Counted from the stretch's first letter, positions 1-9,029 are shown. The stretch: 38,834 bases of DNA from an uncultured Litoreibacter sp. (GCA_938030665.1 CALHHY010000006.1:1-38834); one strand, 5' to 3'. Translations and numbers: made by a program. The notes: generated from the letters alone by a model not told the origin.

Positions 1-108
1 AACCGGGCCGCTACCCATTTCCTGTACATGCCATTTATGCGGCTTACACAGCACAAAGCGCGACGCATCCCGCATCGGCCAATCCACGCCATCGCGCGCC
101 CAATCCAC
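1..108 (-). CDS. bchO: BchO, magnesium chelatase accessory alpha/beta-hydrolase-like protein (N-terminal fragment)
   Basis: Only the first 36 codons lie in the window; the gene runs off the left edge. The reading frame from a GTG at 108 gives a protein starting MDWARDGVDWPMRDASRF, followed by CKPHKWHVQ and GSGP. This matches the N-terminus I recall for BchO, the alpha/beta-hydrolase-like protein encoded after bchD in Rhodobacter-type clusters. BchO is thought to assist Mg insertion into protoporphyrin IX, but its reaction is not defined. The start lies 3 bp after the bchD stop, so it is the fourth gene of crtA-bchI-bchD-bchO. Identification rests on a short stretch plus position. Confidence 0.8.
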   Translation of the reverse strand, partial: MDWARDGVDWPMRDASRFVLCKPHKWHVQEMGSGPV

Positions 109-111
109 TGG

Positions 112-1752
112 CTAGGTGTCCAAGGCGTTGGCGACGGCGGACGACACGCTATGCGCATCGGCACGCGGCAGCGGCAGGTAACGCCCGGCCATTTGCGCTG
201 ATAGCTGTTGCACCGCGCTTCCAGGGCGCTTGCCAGTGTCTATACATAGAGTTTCAACGCCCGCTGCTGCAATCATCCGCGCAACCTGCTGGGCGTCCTC
301 ATCTGCTTGCGCGCGGTTGCCGCTGCCGTCTAACGCCACGTTGCTGCGTCCGTCGGTCATTAGCACAACGGTCGGGGTTAGCCCTTTCCGCGTCGCTGTG
401 CTGGCCATATCAAGCGCAGCCTGCAGCCCCGCTGCCACCGGGGTGCCACCGCCGCCGGGCAGTTCAGCCAGACGTCGTTTCGTCTGCACAAGAGACCGGG
501 TCGGCGGCAGCAACACCTCCGCATCGGTCCCGCGGAAGGCCACCAGTGCGACGTGATCGCGGCGCGCATATGCATCGGCCAGCAACAGCTCAACCGCGCC
601 TTTCGCCTCCGCCATCCGCGCCAATGCGGCAGAACCGGACGCATCCACGGTGAAGATCAGCAGCCTGTCGGAATGATCCTGGTATCGCTTCGCCCTTAGG
701 TCTTGTGGCTGAATGATCGCGCCCAGGCGCTCCGGTTGCGCGTTGCGCCGCATATTCTGCCACGGGATCGCGGCCCGCAGCGTAGCCAGAATGTCGATCC
801 GGGCATCACGTCGCGCGCGAATGTTGCGGGCTGGCAAGGGCCTGCCACGCCGGTTGCCAAGCTTGCGCTGGCCCGAGCCGGAGCCCTGCCCGGCTTTCTG
901 TGCCCCCCCGGCCAGTATCGCCAGCACCCCATCGGGCAGCGCAACCTTCACGGCTTCCAACAGAATCTCATCCGGTACGGCAAGCTGATCTGTCTGGTTG
1001 AACGCATCGCCCTGCTCTGTTTCCGGCTGCTGTTCTGGCGTCTCCTCTTGGGATGGCATCTGCGTGGCGCGAGGGGCAAGCGTCAGCGCGACGGCAATCT
1101 CAATATCGGTCTGCTCGACCCTATCTCTGCCCAAAAGTGCTGCACTGGCCTTGGCAGCGCGAAGCGCAAGACCCGGCGCACGCAGGCTGGGGATGCCCAA
1201 GGCGACGCAGAGATGGACAAGATCGGTGATCAGCCCCTGTTCGGCCTGAATGTCGCGCAGGAGCGTCTTAGCGGTTTGAGGATCAGGGTCGGGAAGGTCG
1301 GTTTCATGGATCGACAAATCATCTAGCGACACCAAGAACGCCATACGGTCAGCTAGGGCTGGGCGGATCGTTTCATCCTCCTCCGCGCCTTCGTCCAAAG
1401 CGATCAGCGGTCCGACCTCCCCGCCATCCAACCCTTGTGCAAGGCGTGCAGCCAAAGCGGGTGCGCAACGCTCCGCCATCGTCAGCAACACGCCGCCTTG
1501 CCTGTCGAAAATACCTCGCTGCCTGATCATCTTACCGCCTGAGAGGGTCTGGGCGAGGTCGATACCACCGTCGAGTTGTTCAAGCGACGTAGACGGATGA
1601 ATTTTCGTCAGGGGTGGCAGAACATTCTGCGCCGCCACCATGAATCGGTCCCGCACAGGTCCCGACCGGGACCGAACTACGATGCCGCCCAAACCAACCG
1701 GGTCAACGGCCAGCAGTTGCAGTGCGCGCAAGTGCCGATCCCACGCTGTCAT
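112..1752 (-). CDS. bchD: Magnesium chelatase subunit D
   Basis: 546 aa. BchD forms the AAA+ platform with BchI that drives ATP-dependent insertion of Mg2+ into protoporphyrin IX by BchH, the first committed step to bacteriochlorophyll. The N-terminal half is a degenerate AAA+ domain without a clear Walker A, as usual for BchD. Residues about 232-250 form a Gln/Glu-rich acidic linker. The C-terminal third is a von Willebrand A domain with a MIDAS-type DASGS at 370-374 and a later TDGRSN segment. The ATG overlaps the bchI stop, so the two subunits are translationally coupled. bchH, the third subunit, is not in the window. Confidence 0.97.
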   Translation of the reverse strand: MTAWDRHLRALQLLAVDPVGLGGIVVRSRSGPVRDRFMVAAQNVLPPLTKIHPSTSLEQLDGGIDLAQTLSGGKMIRQRGIFDRQGGVLLTMAERCAPALAARLAQGLDGGEVGPLIALDEGAEEDETIRPALADRMAFLVSLDDLSIHETDLPDPDPQTAKTLLRDIQAEQGLITDLVHLCVALGIPSLRAPGLALRAAKASAALLGRDRVEQTDIEIAVALTLAPRATQMPSQEETPEQQPETEQGDAFNQTDQLAVPDEILLEAVKVALPDGVLAILAGGAQKAGQGSGSGQRKLGNRRGRPLPARNIRARRDARIDILATLRAAIPWQNMRRNAQPERLGAIIQPQDLRAKRYQDHSDRLLIFTVDASGSAALARMAEAKGAVELLLADAYARRDHVALVAFRGTDAEVLLPPTRSLVQTKRRLAELPGGGGTPVAAGLQAALDMASTATRKGLTPTVVLMTDGRSNVALDGSGNRAQADEDAQQVARMIAAAGVETLCIDTGKRPGSAVQQLSAQMAGRYLPLPRADAHSVSSAVANALDT

Positions 1753-2759
1753 CAGGCGCCCAATACGTCTTCGACAATGCGGTTGACCCGTGCGCCGCTA
1801 CCCGCCTCATCCAGCGGATCACGTCGCAGACGGTGCCGTAACGCCAATGCAGCTACATCGCGGATATGAGACCGCGTTAATGCGGTGTCGTCGCGGAAGG
1901 CGGCATAGGCGCGGGCTGCTTTCAGCAGGGTCAGCTCACCACGCAGCCCGTCAGAGCCCAGCTTGATACACAGCTCTGCCACGTCGCGCAGGCATTTATC
2001 GGAGGTCTTAAGCCTTTTTAGAGACTGGCGCGCCCGTTCGATCTGATCGCGCAGCGCGGCGTCCTCAGCCTGCCAGCGCAGCATGAACGCGGCGTGGTCG
2101 TTCTCATAGGCGTCACGGCGTTTGATGACCTCGATGCGTTCGTCAATGTCCGTTGGTGAGGCGACATCGACGCAAAGCCCGAACCGGTCCAGTAGTTGCG
2201 GACGCAGTTCGCCCTCCTCAGGGTTACCGGAACCGACCAACACAAAACGGGCGGCGTGCCGGATCGACAGGCCTTCCCGTTCAATCACGTTCTCACCCGA
2301 TTGGGCCACGTCAAGCAGCAGGTCAACGATATGATCCTCCAGCAGGTTGACCTCATCGATATATAGATACCCTCGGTTTGCCTGCGCCAGAAGACCTGGT
2401 TGAAACGCCTTCTCCCCGTTTGTTAGAGCCTTTTCAATGTCGAGTGCCCCGGTTACCCGATCCTCCGATGCGCCAAGCGGAAGATCGACAACGGGGGTGG
2501 GGATCCGGTGGTTCACCCGGCCTTTCACACTGGCCCAGTCCGGGCAGTCGGCGGCCTGCTCGCTGTTGACGGGACAGCCTTTAACGGCCTTGATCGGCGG
2601 AAGCAGTGCTGCCAAGGCCCGCACCGCTGTGGATTTTCCGGTTCCGCGATCCCCGAACACGAGAACCCCGCCGATGCTTGGGTCGACAGCTGTCAGAATC
2701 ATCGCGCGCTTCATATCGGTCTGCCCGACGATGGCGGAGAAAGGAAATGGCGGTTTCAT
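1752..2759 (-). CDS. bchI: Magnesium chelatase ATPase subunit I
   Basis: 335 aa, normal family length. BchI is the AAA+ ATPase that forms hexameric rings and powers Mg insertion together with BchD and BchH. Walker A GDRGTGKS is at residues 36-43 and Walker B LYIDEVNL at 133-140. The sensor region VGSGNPEEG and the arginine-containing PQLLDRFG follow. The start ATG overlaps the crtA stop by ATGA, and its stop overlaps the bchD ATG, so the three genes are read as one coupled unit. Confidence 0.98.
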   Translation of the reverse strand: MKPPFPFSAIVGQTDMKRAMILTAVDPSIGGVLVFGDRGTGKSTAVRALAALLPPIKAVKGCPVNSEQAADCPDWASVKGRVNHRIPTPVVDLPLGASEDRVTGALDIEKALTNGEKAFQPGLLAQANRGYLYIDEVNLLEDHIVDLLLDVAQSGENVIEREGLSIRHAARFVLVGSGNPEEGELRPQLLDRFGLCVDVASPTDIDERIEVIKRRDAYENDHAAFMLRWQAEDAALRDQIERARQSLKRLKTSDKCLRDVAELCIKLGSDGLRGELTLLKAARAYAAFRDDTALTRSHIRDVAALALRHRLRRDPLDEAGSGARVNRIVEDVLGA

Positions 2760-3460
2760 GAGGGCTCCAATTCTTTCAGTGGCGATGCGCCGTCCCAGGT
2801 GCCGTGATGGGCGAGGACGCGGAAGCGGGCGTACAGTTCTTCCTTGAACCAGCCTTCACGGCGCACGGCGTTAATGGCCTCGGCGTGGTGCCCGGTGCGG
2901 GCGAACTGCGCCATGCGCTGTGCGTCTGGCCATATGGAGAAAGTGACCTGATGCAGCCAGGGCACCTCCCCTATGCCTATCTTGAACAGCACATGCGGAT
3001 CTTTCCCGATCACGCGGGAGATATTGGGAACACGTCGCCAAAAGCGCATCAGGATACCGGGCTTTATCGTGGCGCGGGTCAGGACCGCCAGAGGGCCAAT
3101 TCCGGCAGGATTAGAGACCAAAAATGGTGACTGCTGCGCCCACTCACCCCGGACTGATTCTGTGCCCATATGCACCGTCCAGCTTTCTGAGGCGCGGCTG
3201 CGGTAGCGCCTGAAAATACCTGCATCAGCGGTATGCGTTTCAGCAGTTTCCAAATCCGGCCATGTGGTCAGGATCGCGTAGACGGCTGTGTTCGGTATTG
3301 GGGTAAACCCCTCGCCTGATCCCGACCCGCAGAGCTTCCAGAAACCCACATCCGGGAGCCGCGCTACCGCAGGCCGGGCGAGCCCCATCATGGCAAAGGC
3401 CCATAGCCGCGTTGAAAGCGACTGGAAACGGAAAAAGCTGAGGCTGACGACCTGTGGCAC
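2756..3460 (-). CDS. crtA: Spheroidene monooxygenase CrtA
   Basis: 234 aa. CrtA puts the C2 keto group on spheroidene (and hydroxyspheroidene), giving spheroidenone under oxic conditions. The FRFQSLSTRLWAFAMMGLAR start and the central GTESVRGEWAQQSPF region are typical of the family. The start is GTG at 3460, the first codon of the recognisable N-terminus, with an AGGAA about 10 nt upstream. It is the promoter-proximal gene of the minus-strand operon crtA-bchI-bchD-bchO and diverges from crtI across 112 bp. Its presence implies that the organism makes spheroidenone when oxygen is available. Confidence 0.95.
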   Translation of the reverse strand: MPQVVSLSFFRFQSLSTRLWAFAMMGLARPAVARLPDVGFWKLCGSGSGEGFTPIPNTAVYAILTTWPDLETAETHTADAGIFRRYRSRASESWTVHMGTESVRGEWAQQSPFLVSNPAGIGPLAVLTRATIKPGILMRFWRRVPNISRVIGKDPHVLFKIGIGEVPWLHQVTFSIWPDAQRMAQFARTGHHAEAINAVRREGWFKEELYARFRVLAHHGTWDGASPLKELEPS

Positions 3461-3534
3461 GTGGTTCGGATTCCTGAATTCTTAGAGCAGGCTTACATAT
3501 TTTCTGTCATATGCAAAGATAGCGGACAGCAAGA

Positions 3535-3563
3535 TTGTAAATCAAACTAGACAGTCGTAACAT
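3535..3563 (+). promoter_or_regulatory. crtI promoter with PpsR/CrtJ-type operator
   Basis: A TGT-N12-ACA palindrome lies at 3536-3553, the consensus of the PpsR/CrtJ repressor. It covers a sigma70-like -35 (TTGTAA, 3535-3540). A 17-bp spacer separates this from a -10 of TAACAT at 3558-3563. Repression by occluding the -35 is the expected mode. The site may also act on the divergent crtA operon. Transcription would begin close to the crtI ATG at 3573. Confidence 0.7.
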
Positions 3564-3572
3564 TCCACTATC

Positions 3573-5117
3573 ATGACTCATCAACAACAAATCACAGAAG
3601 ACAATCGCGCCATCGTCATCGGTGCCGGCCTTGGTGGGCTTGCCGCCGCGATGCGCTTGGGTGCGAAAGGCTATGCCGTGACCGTGCTGGACCGGTTGGA
3701 CCGGGCAGGCGGGCGTGGCAGCTCCATCGATCAGGACGGGCACCGCTTTGACCTTGGCCCAACCATCGTCACCGTGCCGCAAGTGTTCGAGACACTGTGG
3801 AGCGATTGCGGCGAAGATTTTCATAGCGACGTCGATCTGCGCCCGCTTGCGCCGTTCTACGAGATCAGGTGGCGCGATGGCACGCGGTTCGAGGCTCATA
3901 GCGACACTGACCGCATGAAGACCGAAGTTGCCAAGATCAACCCGCAGGATGTGCCGGGGTATGAGCGTTTCCTCAGCGACAGCGCCAAACGCTATGTTGT
4001 CGGGTTCGAGGGGATGCTGACCAAGCCGATGCACCGGCTATGGGAAACCATCCGCGTGCTGCCGGAATTTGCGAAGCTGCGCGCGGATCGGTCGATCCAC
4101 GGGCTGGTGAAGACCCGCGTCAAAGACCCTAAGCTGCAAATGGCGCTGTCGTTCCACCCGCTTTTCATCGGTGGTGACCCGATGCATGTGACCTCCATGT
4201 ACGCGCTTGTGGCGCATTTGGAGAAAGAGTTTGGCGTGCACTACGCGATGGGCGGGGTTCAGGCGATTGCCGATGCGATGGCACGTGTCATTCGCAAGCA
4301 AGGCGGGCAGATCCGGCAGGGTGCGCAGGTTGATGAAATTCTGGTATCCGGCGGAAAGGCGCAAGGGGTAACGCTTGATGGCGGCGAGGTGCTGCAAGCG
4401 CCGCTGGTCGTCAGCAATGCGGATGCGGGCCACACCTACAGCCATCTGTTGCGAAACCATCGCAAGAAGCGCTGGACCGGACCAAAGCTGGGCCGACAGC
4501 GCTGGTCGGCTGGGCTTTACGTCTGGTATTTTGGAACCAAGGGCACGGCGGGCAAATGGTCTGACCTTGGGCACCATACGATTTTGAACGGCCAGGGCTA
4601 TACGAGCCTTCTGAAGGAAATCTTCATCAAAGGTCGACTGTCAGACGACATGAGCCTCTACATCCATCGCCCCTCTGTCACTGATCCGAGCGTCGCTCCT
4701 GAAGGAGATGACACGTTCTATGTATTGTCCCCTGTGCCGCATCTGGGCTGGGACAACCCGGTCGACTGGAAGAGCGAAGAACCAATATACCGCGACAAGG
4801 TTTCCGCTGTGTTAGAGACTGTTATGCCCGGTTTCCGCGACCACATCTCGACAGAGCTGGTCTTTACACCGGAGACTTTCCGCGACCGCTACCTGTCGCC
4901 CCATGGCTGCGGTTTCTCGATGGAGCCGCGCATTGCCCAAAGCGCCTGGTTTCGCCCGCATAATGTCAGCGAAGAGGCCGAGGGGCTGTTCCTTGTGGGC
5001 GCTGGCACGCATCCGGGTGCCGGACTGCCCGGCGTTGTTTCCAGCGCAGAGGTTATCGACGCGCTGATCCCGGCCGTGCCGCAAGCGTACCGACAAAACC
5101 AGATGGCCGCCGAATGA
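3573..5117 (+). CDS. crtI: Phytoene desaturase CrtI
   Basis: 514 aa. A FAD-dependent membrane-associated desaturase that converts phytoene stepwise to neurosporene in the spheroidene pathway. The Rossmann dinucleotide-binding motif GAGLGGLAAAMRLG starts at residue 17 and is followed by a conserved GGRG. The C-terminal FAD-contact segment is LFLVGAGTHPGAGLPGVVSS. I take the ATG at 3573 because the Rossmann fold follows directly. There is no convincing Shine-Dalgarno, and the predicted -10 ends only 9 nt upstream. The stop overlaps the crtB start (ATGA). Confidence 0.97.
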   Translation: MTHQQQITEDNRAIVIGAGLGGLAAAMRLGAKGYAVTVLDRLDRAGGRGSSIDQDGHRFDLGPTIVTVPQVFETLWSDCGEDFHSDVDLRPLAPFYEIRWRDGTRFEAHSDTDRMKTEVAKINPQDVPGYERFLSDSAKRYVVGFEGMLTKPMHRLWETIRVLPEFAKLRADRSIHGLVKTRVKDPKLQMALSFHPLFIGGDPMHVTSMYALVAHLEKEFGVHYAMGGVQAIADAMARVIRKQGGQIRQGAQVDEILVSGGKAQGVTLDGGEVLQAPLVVSNADAGHTYSHLLRNHRKKRWTGPKLGRQRWSAGLYVWYFGTKGTAGKWSDLGHHTILNGQGYTSLLKEIFIKGRLSDDMSLYIHRPSVTDPSVAPEGDDTFYVLSPVPHLGWDNPVDWKSEEPIYRDKVSAVLETVMPGFRDHISTELVFTPETFRDRYLSPHGCGFSMEPRIAQSAWFRPHNVSEEAEGLFLVGAGTHPGAGLPGVVSSAEVIDALIPAVPQAYRQNQMAAE

Positions 5118-6136
5118 TTGCGCCGTCTGATCTTGAGCATTGCCGCGCCGTCATCCGCACCGGGTCGCTCTCGTTTCATGCGGCCTCCAAACTACTGCCT
5201 GCCAAGGTGCGCGATCCTGCCTTGGCGCTTTATGCCTTCTGTCGGCTTGCCGATGACGAGGTTGATGAGGGTCAGCAAAAGGGGCGGGCCGTTCTTGACC
5301 TGCAGGCGCGTCTTGATGCGGCCTATGCCGGCACGCCGCGCAACGCGCCTGAGGATCGCGCCTTTGCGGCAATTATCGAGGAATTTGATATGCCGCGCGC
5401 CCTGCCCGAAGCGCTGCTTGAGGGGCTTGCCTGGGACGCAGTAGAGCGGCGCTACCAAAGCCTGTCGGACGTGCGGGCCTATTCGGCGCGGGTGGCCTCG
5501 GCGGTTGGGGCGATGATGTGCGTTTTGATGCGGGTCCGGGACGCGGATGCCTTAGCGCGGGCCTGCGATCTGGGCGTCGCGATGCAGCTGACCAACATTG
5601 CCCGCGACGTAGGGGAGGACGCGCGCGCGCGCCGTATCTACCTGCCCCTCAACTGGCTTTCGGAGGCCGGCATTTCGGTCGATGACTTCTTTACGTCACC
5701 TGAGGCAAGCGCGCCCGTCAAACGCTTCACCCGACGTCTGTTGGCGGAGGCAAATAGGCTCTATATACGCTCTGAGGCCGGTATTTCGTCGCTGCCACCA
5801 AGCGCGCGCACTGGCATATTTGCAGCGCGCTACATCTATGCCGGTATTGGCGGCGCGGTTGCCCGAAACGGTTTTGACAGCGTCAACCATCGGGGCCGGA
5901 CGAGCAAAGGCCAGAAGCTGGCATTGGTCGGCAAATCAGCCCTTCGGGCGGGGGCCACACTTTGCCTGCCTCAATCGCCCGTTATCTTCGCCAAGCCATT
6001 GCCGGAGGTTCAGTTTCTGGTCGACGCTGCTGCACAAGGTTCGCGCCCTGCCATGAATACCCGTGCTGCGGCGTTGTTGGACCTGTTGGCCGAGATAAAG
6101 GCACGGGAAAGCTCCCACGAGATTGCGGCGCAGTGA
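5114..6136 (+). CDS. crtB: Phytoene synthase CrtB
   Basis: 340 aa. Condenses two geranylgeranyl diphosphates head-to-head to 15-cis-phytoene, the entry into carotenoids. The two Asp-rich Mg-diphosphate motifs are visible: DDEVDE at 47-52 and DVGED at 165-169 within QLTNIARDVGED. The start overlaps the crtI stop by 4 bp, so translation is coupled and the two successive enzymes are made together. Confidence 0.97.
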   Translation: MIAPSDLEHCRAVIRTGSLSFHAASKLLPAKVRDPALALYAFCRLADDEVDEGQQKGRAVLDLQARLDAAYAGTPRNAPEDRAFAAIIEEFDMPRALPEALLEGLAWDAVERRYQSLSDVRAYSARVASAVGAMMCVLMRVRDADALARACDLGVAMQLTNIARDVGEDARARRIYLPLNWLSEAGISVDDFFTSPEASAPVKRFTRRLLAEANRLYIRSEAGISSLPPSARTGIFAARYIYAGIGGAVARNGFDSVNHRGRTSKGQKLALVGKSALRAGATLCLPQSPVIFAKPLPEVQFLVDAAAQGSRPAMNTRAAALLDLLAEIKARESSHEIAAQ

Positions 6137-6157
6137 CAATGTCGCTAGGAGGACACG

Positions 6158-6637
6158 ATGGATGTCATGCTTTTCATCATCTTCTTCGTGACCTGCGGCG
6201 CTGCAGGGTCAACCGGGGCGGCATTCCCTCCAGGTGAATGGTACAAGACCCTAAACAAGCCTGACTGGACGCCGCCTGACTGGGTTTTCCCCGTCGCCTG
6301 GAGCAGCATTTACTTGCTGATCTCCTTCGCCGGTGCTCGGGTCGCAATGATGAATGATAGCGGGACGGCGTTGGCCTTTTGGGCCATGCAGGCCGGTTTC
6401 AGTACCCTATGGACGCCTATCTTTTTCGGCCTGCGCCGGATCAAAGGCGCATTATTTGTGATGGCCCCGCTTTGGGTCGCGGTGCTGGCTTGCACGATCA
6501 CTCATATGCAACTTGACCTTTGGGCGGGGCTGGCCTTCGTGCCCTACCTCATCTGGGTCAGTGTCGCGGCGGCGTTGAACTTTACCGTCTGGCGGATGAA
6601 CCCAAACGTGTCGCCGCTGGACTTGTCAAAGCTTTAG
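6158..6637 (+). CDS. tspO: TspO/MBR family tryptophan-rich sensory protein (CrtK)
   Basis: 159 aa with five predicted membrane spans, the standard TspO size. TspO is an outer-membrane protein that binds tetrapyrroles. In Rhodobacter sphaeroides it lowers photosynthesis gene expression under oxygen. The family motif WTPPDWVFPVAW is near residue 37, and an LNFTVWRMNP segment closes the last helix. A strong AGGAGG lies 7-8 nt before the ATG. It ends the crtI-crtB-tspO unit. Its stop overlaps the stop of the opposing crtC by a few bases, leaving no room for a terminator. Confidence 0.95.
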   Translation: MDVMLFIIFFVTCGAAGSTGAAFPPGEWYKTLNKPDWTPPDWVFPVAWSSIYLLISFAGARVAMMNDSGTALAFWAMQAGFSTLWTPIFFGLRRIKGALFVMAPLWVAVLACTITHMQLDLWAGLAFVPYLIWVSVAAALNFTVWRMNPNVSPLDLSKL

Positions 6638-7848
6638 AACTGCCAGCCCGCGCGACGTGGCACCCGGACGGCCAACATCGGTTTAAGCAGCGGCTGGCGG
6701 TAACGGTTCAGATCCAGCGCCTCATGTACGCCTTCTACGGTTTCCCCGTTGATCCGGGTCTGCACGACAGACCGCGAATAAAAAGGCGCGTCGAGCATGG
6801 GCTTGATCTGCTTCGGTGTGACACCGGGGTCTGCCCGCGTCTCCCGCCTTAGCGCCCACAGCGTGCGTTTGAACGGGGTCCGCTTCGGCGCATCAATCAT
6901 CCGCGCCTGACCATCTGGATCAAACGCAATGGCGGCATCTAGCACAGATCCATCCCGCCGCGCGGCATCGTAAAAGCAAGTCGCGCCGTCACGAGTCGGG
7001 TAGCGGCCCCATGTCCAGTAGGAGAAATCTTTTTCCAACGGGCGCGTGCCGAAATTCGCGTCGAAATAGCCATGGCCGTCGAACTGCCATCCCGGTGCCT
7101 GTAGATCGACCTTGATCCGCGAGGTGGGCGCGAAGGGCCGCCAGACATGGGCGCCGTCTTGCGTCAGCGGTAGCTCAACATTGCTGATCGCTGAAGGCGT
7201 GACCGTTATCCGCCCTCGAACACTGGAGACCAGCGGTAGGGACGACACTTCGTTGATATCGATAACCAGCTCGGTCCCCGTCCAGCGCATGGCGGACGGG
7301 CCAACCTCAAAAGTGTCAGGGCTTCGACGTAGGGCCGCCTCCCCCCGGTCAGTCATGGTGAACCGCCCGCCGGGTCCGTAGGTGGCCACGTTTATACAGC
7401 AGTGATTGGCGGGGTTGCCGCGGCCCGACCAGTGATACCATGGCGAAAAAACAGACCCTATAAAACCTATGACCGAGACGGCCCTGCTGCCGTCATCGCT
7501 GACCCCGTCGACAGACCACCACGCGTAACCCGTTGGCGGAACGTCGATGTTGAACTGAGGTCGCTCAAGATCGCCGCGGCCGCGTGCCGTGCGGAGAGCG
7601 TCGCCATCGGCACCCCCGCCCCCGGATGCGCCCCGCCGCCCACCAGATAAAGCCCCTTGATCGGCGTTCGCGCCGTCGGGCGTTTGAAGGCCGCCATCAG
7701 CCCGTGCGGGGATCGCCCGTAAAGTGACCCGTTGCTGGCCGGAAACATCTGCCCGAACTGCGCGGGCGTCGTCAGCGCCGCCGGACCCGGCACCGGGCTG
7801 AAGTTGAGGCCGAATTGTTTCAGGCGGTTTACGGTACGTGTCTGGCAT
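6634..7848 (-). CDS. crtC: Hydroxyneurosporene synthase (1,2-hydratase) CrtC; start uncertain
   Basis: CrtC adds water across the C1-C2 double bond of neurosporene/lycopene. The recognisable protein begins at about 7560 (ERPQFNIDVPPTGYAWW, then IGFIGSVFSPWYHWSGR). It runs to 6634 and is about 308 aa, matching the family. No ATG, GTG or TTG exists in frame near 7560. The next in-frame GTG is well inside the conserved domain. The only upstream start I find in this frame is ATG 7848, which has GGAGG placed 7 nt upstream. It would add about 96 residues of low-complexity Gly/Ala/Arg-rich sequence read out of frame through crtD. Function is firm; the N-terminus is not (see findings). Confidence 0.85.
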   Translation of the reverse strand: MPDTYRKPPETIRPQLQPGAGSGGADDARAVRADVSGQQRVTLRAIPARADGGLQTPDGANADQGALSGGRRGASGGGGADGDALRTARGRGDLERPQFNIDVPPTGYAWWSVDGVSDDGSRAVSVIGFIGSVFSPWYHWSGRGNPANHCCINVATYGPGGRFTMTDRGEAALRRSPDTFEVGPSAMRWTGTELVIDINEVSSLPLVSSVRGRITVTPSAISNVELPLTQDGAHVWRPFAPTSRIKVDLQAPGWQFDGHGYFDANFGTRPLEKDFSYWTWGRYPTRDGATCFYDAARRDGSVLDAAIAFDPDGQARMIDAPKRTPFKRTLWALRRETRADPGVTPKQIKPMLDAPFYSRSVVQTRINGETVEGVHEALDLNRYRQPLLKPMLAVRVPRRAGWQF

Positions 7849-9029
7849 TTGGTTACCTCCTCTGGTGAGGGCGTGTCGCCGTCTGGCGCGGGCGGGCCGT
7901 TCATGATGATTTCGAACCGCTCCTGGCCCTCGGGTGCGCCGCCTGCAAAGCGGTCCTGAGCGCAGATGTATAGGGTGGGGTCATCGGGCATGCGGCCATC
8001 AGCCAACGGCCCGAACTCCCCCGCCGGGTTATCACCGAAAAACACGTTATGGCCCGCCAACTGCGGACCCGTGACCTTGGCGGCAAAGGCGTTAACATAG
8101 GCCGACAGGCTGCGCGGCTGGGTCTGCGTGGCAGTGACAGCAGACGAACAATCACTGCCTATCTTGCCCATACGCAACGCGCGCGGGTCGCCGTTGAACA
8201 GAACGATATCGACGGCAAAAGCCTCAGAACCGGTAGTGACCGTGAGTTTCTTTCCGCTGCGTCGGACATCCGCCACGTCCTGATCATATAGAAATGTCGC
8301 GCCAAACTTCTGGGCCAATGCCTCTATGCTTTTGGCAAGCTGGTGCATGCCGCCTTTGACATGCCATACGCCTTGCGCCTCGGCATCGGCGATCAGGCTC
8401 ACAATCGCGGGCGAGGCATCAGGCCGCCCGCCCACATAGGTCGCATAACGGGCAAAGAGCTGGACCAGCTTGGGTTCCGCGAACTGCGCCTTGAGGCTTG
8501 AAGCCAGATTGCGATGCGGGGCCATGGCAGGAATCAGGGCGGGCTGCCGCATAACCTGGGTGGCCAGCGTCATTTGCGACGGGCGCGCGGCGCGCATCAT
8601 GGGGCTGTCAAAGGCTTGAAAAAGGGCGGCTGCGCGGGCCGAAAAACGTTCAAATTCGCGTCCGGCTTTGCTGCCAAAGCACGCGGCAACATTGGCGGCT
8701 GAGGCCGCGCGATCGGCCATCAGGTCGAGGCATGTGCCGTCTTGCCAGAAATGACGCGCCAGAATCGGCTCAGGGATCAGGGTGATATGGTCTTCCAGCC
8801 GCTCCGCCACATCGGCAAAAAGCGCCTCAAACACGGGTTTCATCGTCAAAACCGTGGGCCCTGCATCGACAGGCCCCGCCTCCGAGTGGACAGTGCGCAT
8901 CTTGCCGCCGGGCGTGCTGTGACGCTCCAACACGGTGACGGAAAGCCCCGCATGGCTCAGCCGCAGCGCAGCCGCCAGCCCGCCGATGCCTGCGCCGATG
9001 ATTGCGACATGTGGGATCGTATCTGTCAT
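7467..9029 (-). CDS. crtD: Methoxyneurosporene/hydroxyneurosporene 3,4-desaturase CrtD
   Basis: 520 aa. FAD-dependent C3,4-desaturase of the spheroidene pathway, a paralogue of CrtI. The dinucleotide-binding motif GAGIGGLAAALRLSHAG starts at residue 12, with GGKMRT following. The C-terminal motif is LYLVGGGAHPGAGVPMATLS. I choose ATG 9029, preceded by AAGGA at 4 nt, over an in-frame TTG at 9047. The C-terminal tail after the conserved HAAAAIL is about 30 residues long and lies in the region that also encodes the crtC N-terminus, so the two genes overlap by roughly 90 bp or more. Confidence 0.95.
   Translation of the reverse strand: MTDTIPHVAIIGAGIGGLAAALRLSHAGLSVTVLERHSTPGGKMRTVHSEAGPVDAGPTVLTMKPVFEALFADVAERLEDHITLIPEPILARHFWQDGTCLDLMADRAASAANVAACFGSKAGREFERFSARAAALFQAFDSPMMRAARPSQMTLATQVMRQPALIPAMAPHRNLASSLKAQFAEPKLVQLFARYATYVGGRPDASPAIVSLIADAEAQGVWHVKGGMHQLAKSIEALAQKFGATFLYDQDVADVRRSGKKLTVTTGSEAFAVDIVLFNGDPRALRMGKIGSDCSSAVTATQTQPRSLSAYVNAFAAKVTGPQLAGHNVFFGDNPAGEFGPLADGRMPDDPTLYICAQDRFAGGAPEGQERFEIIMNGPPAPDGDTPSPEEVTKCQTRTVNRLKQFGLNFSPVPGPAALTTPAQFGQMFPASNGSLYGRSPHGLMAAFKRPTARTPIKGLYLVGGGAHPGAGVPMATLSARHAAAAILSDLSSTSTFRQRVTRGGLSTGSAMTAAGPSRS

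Noticed and set aside
3514..3537. TGT/ACA inverted repeat upstream of the crtI operator as a second PpsR site
   Set aside because: The spacing is 18 bp instead of 12, so it does not match the known site geometry.
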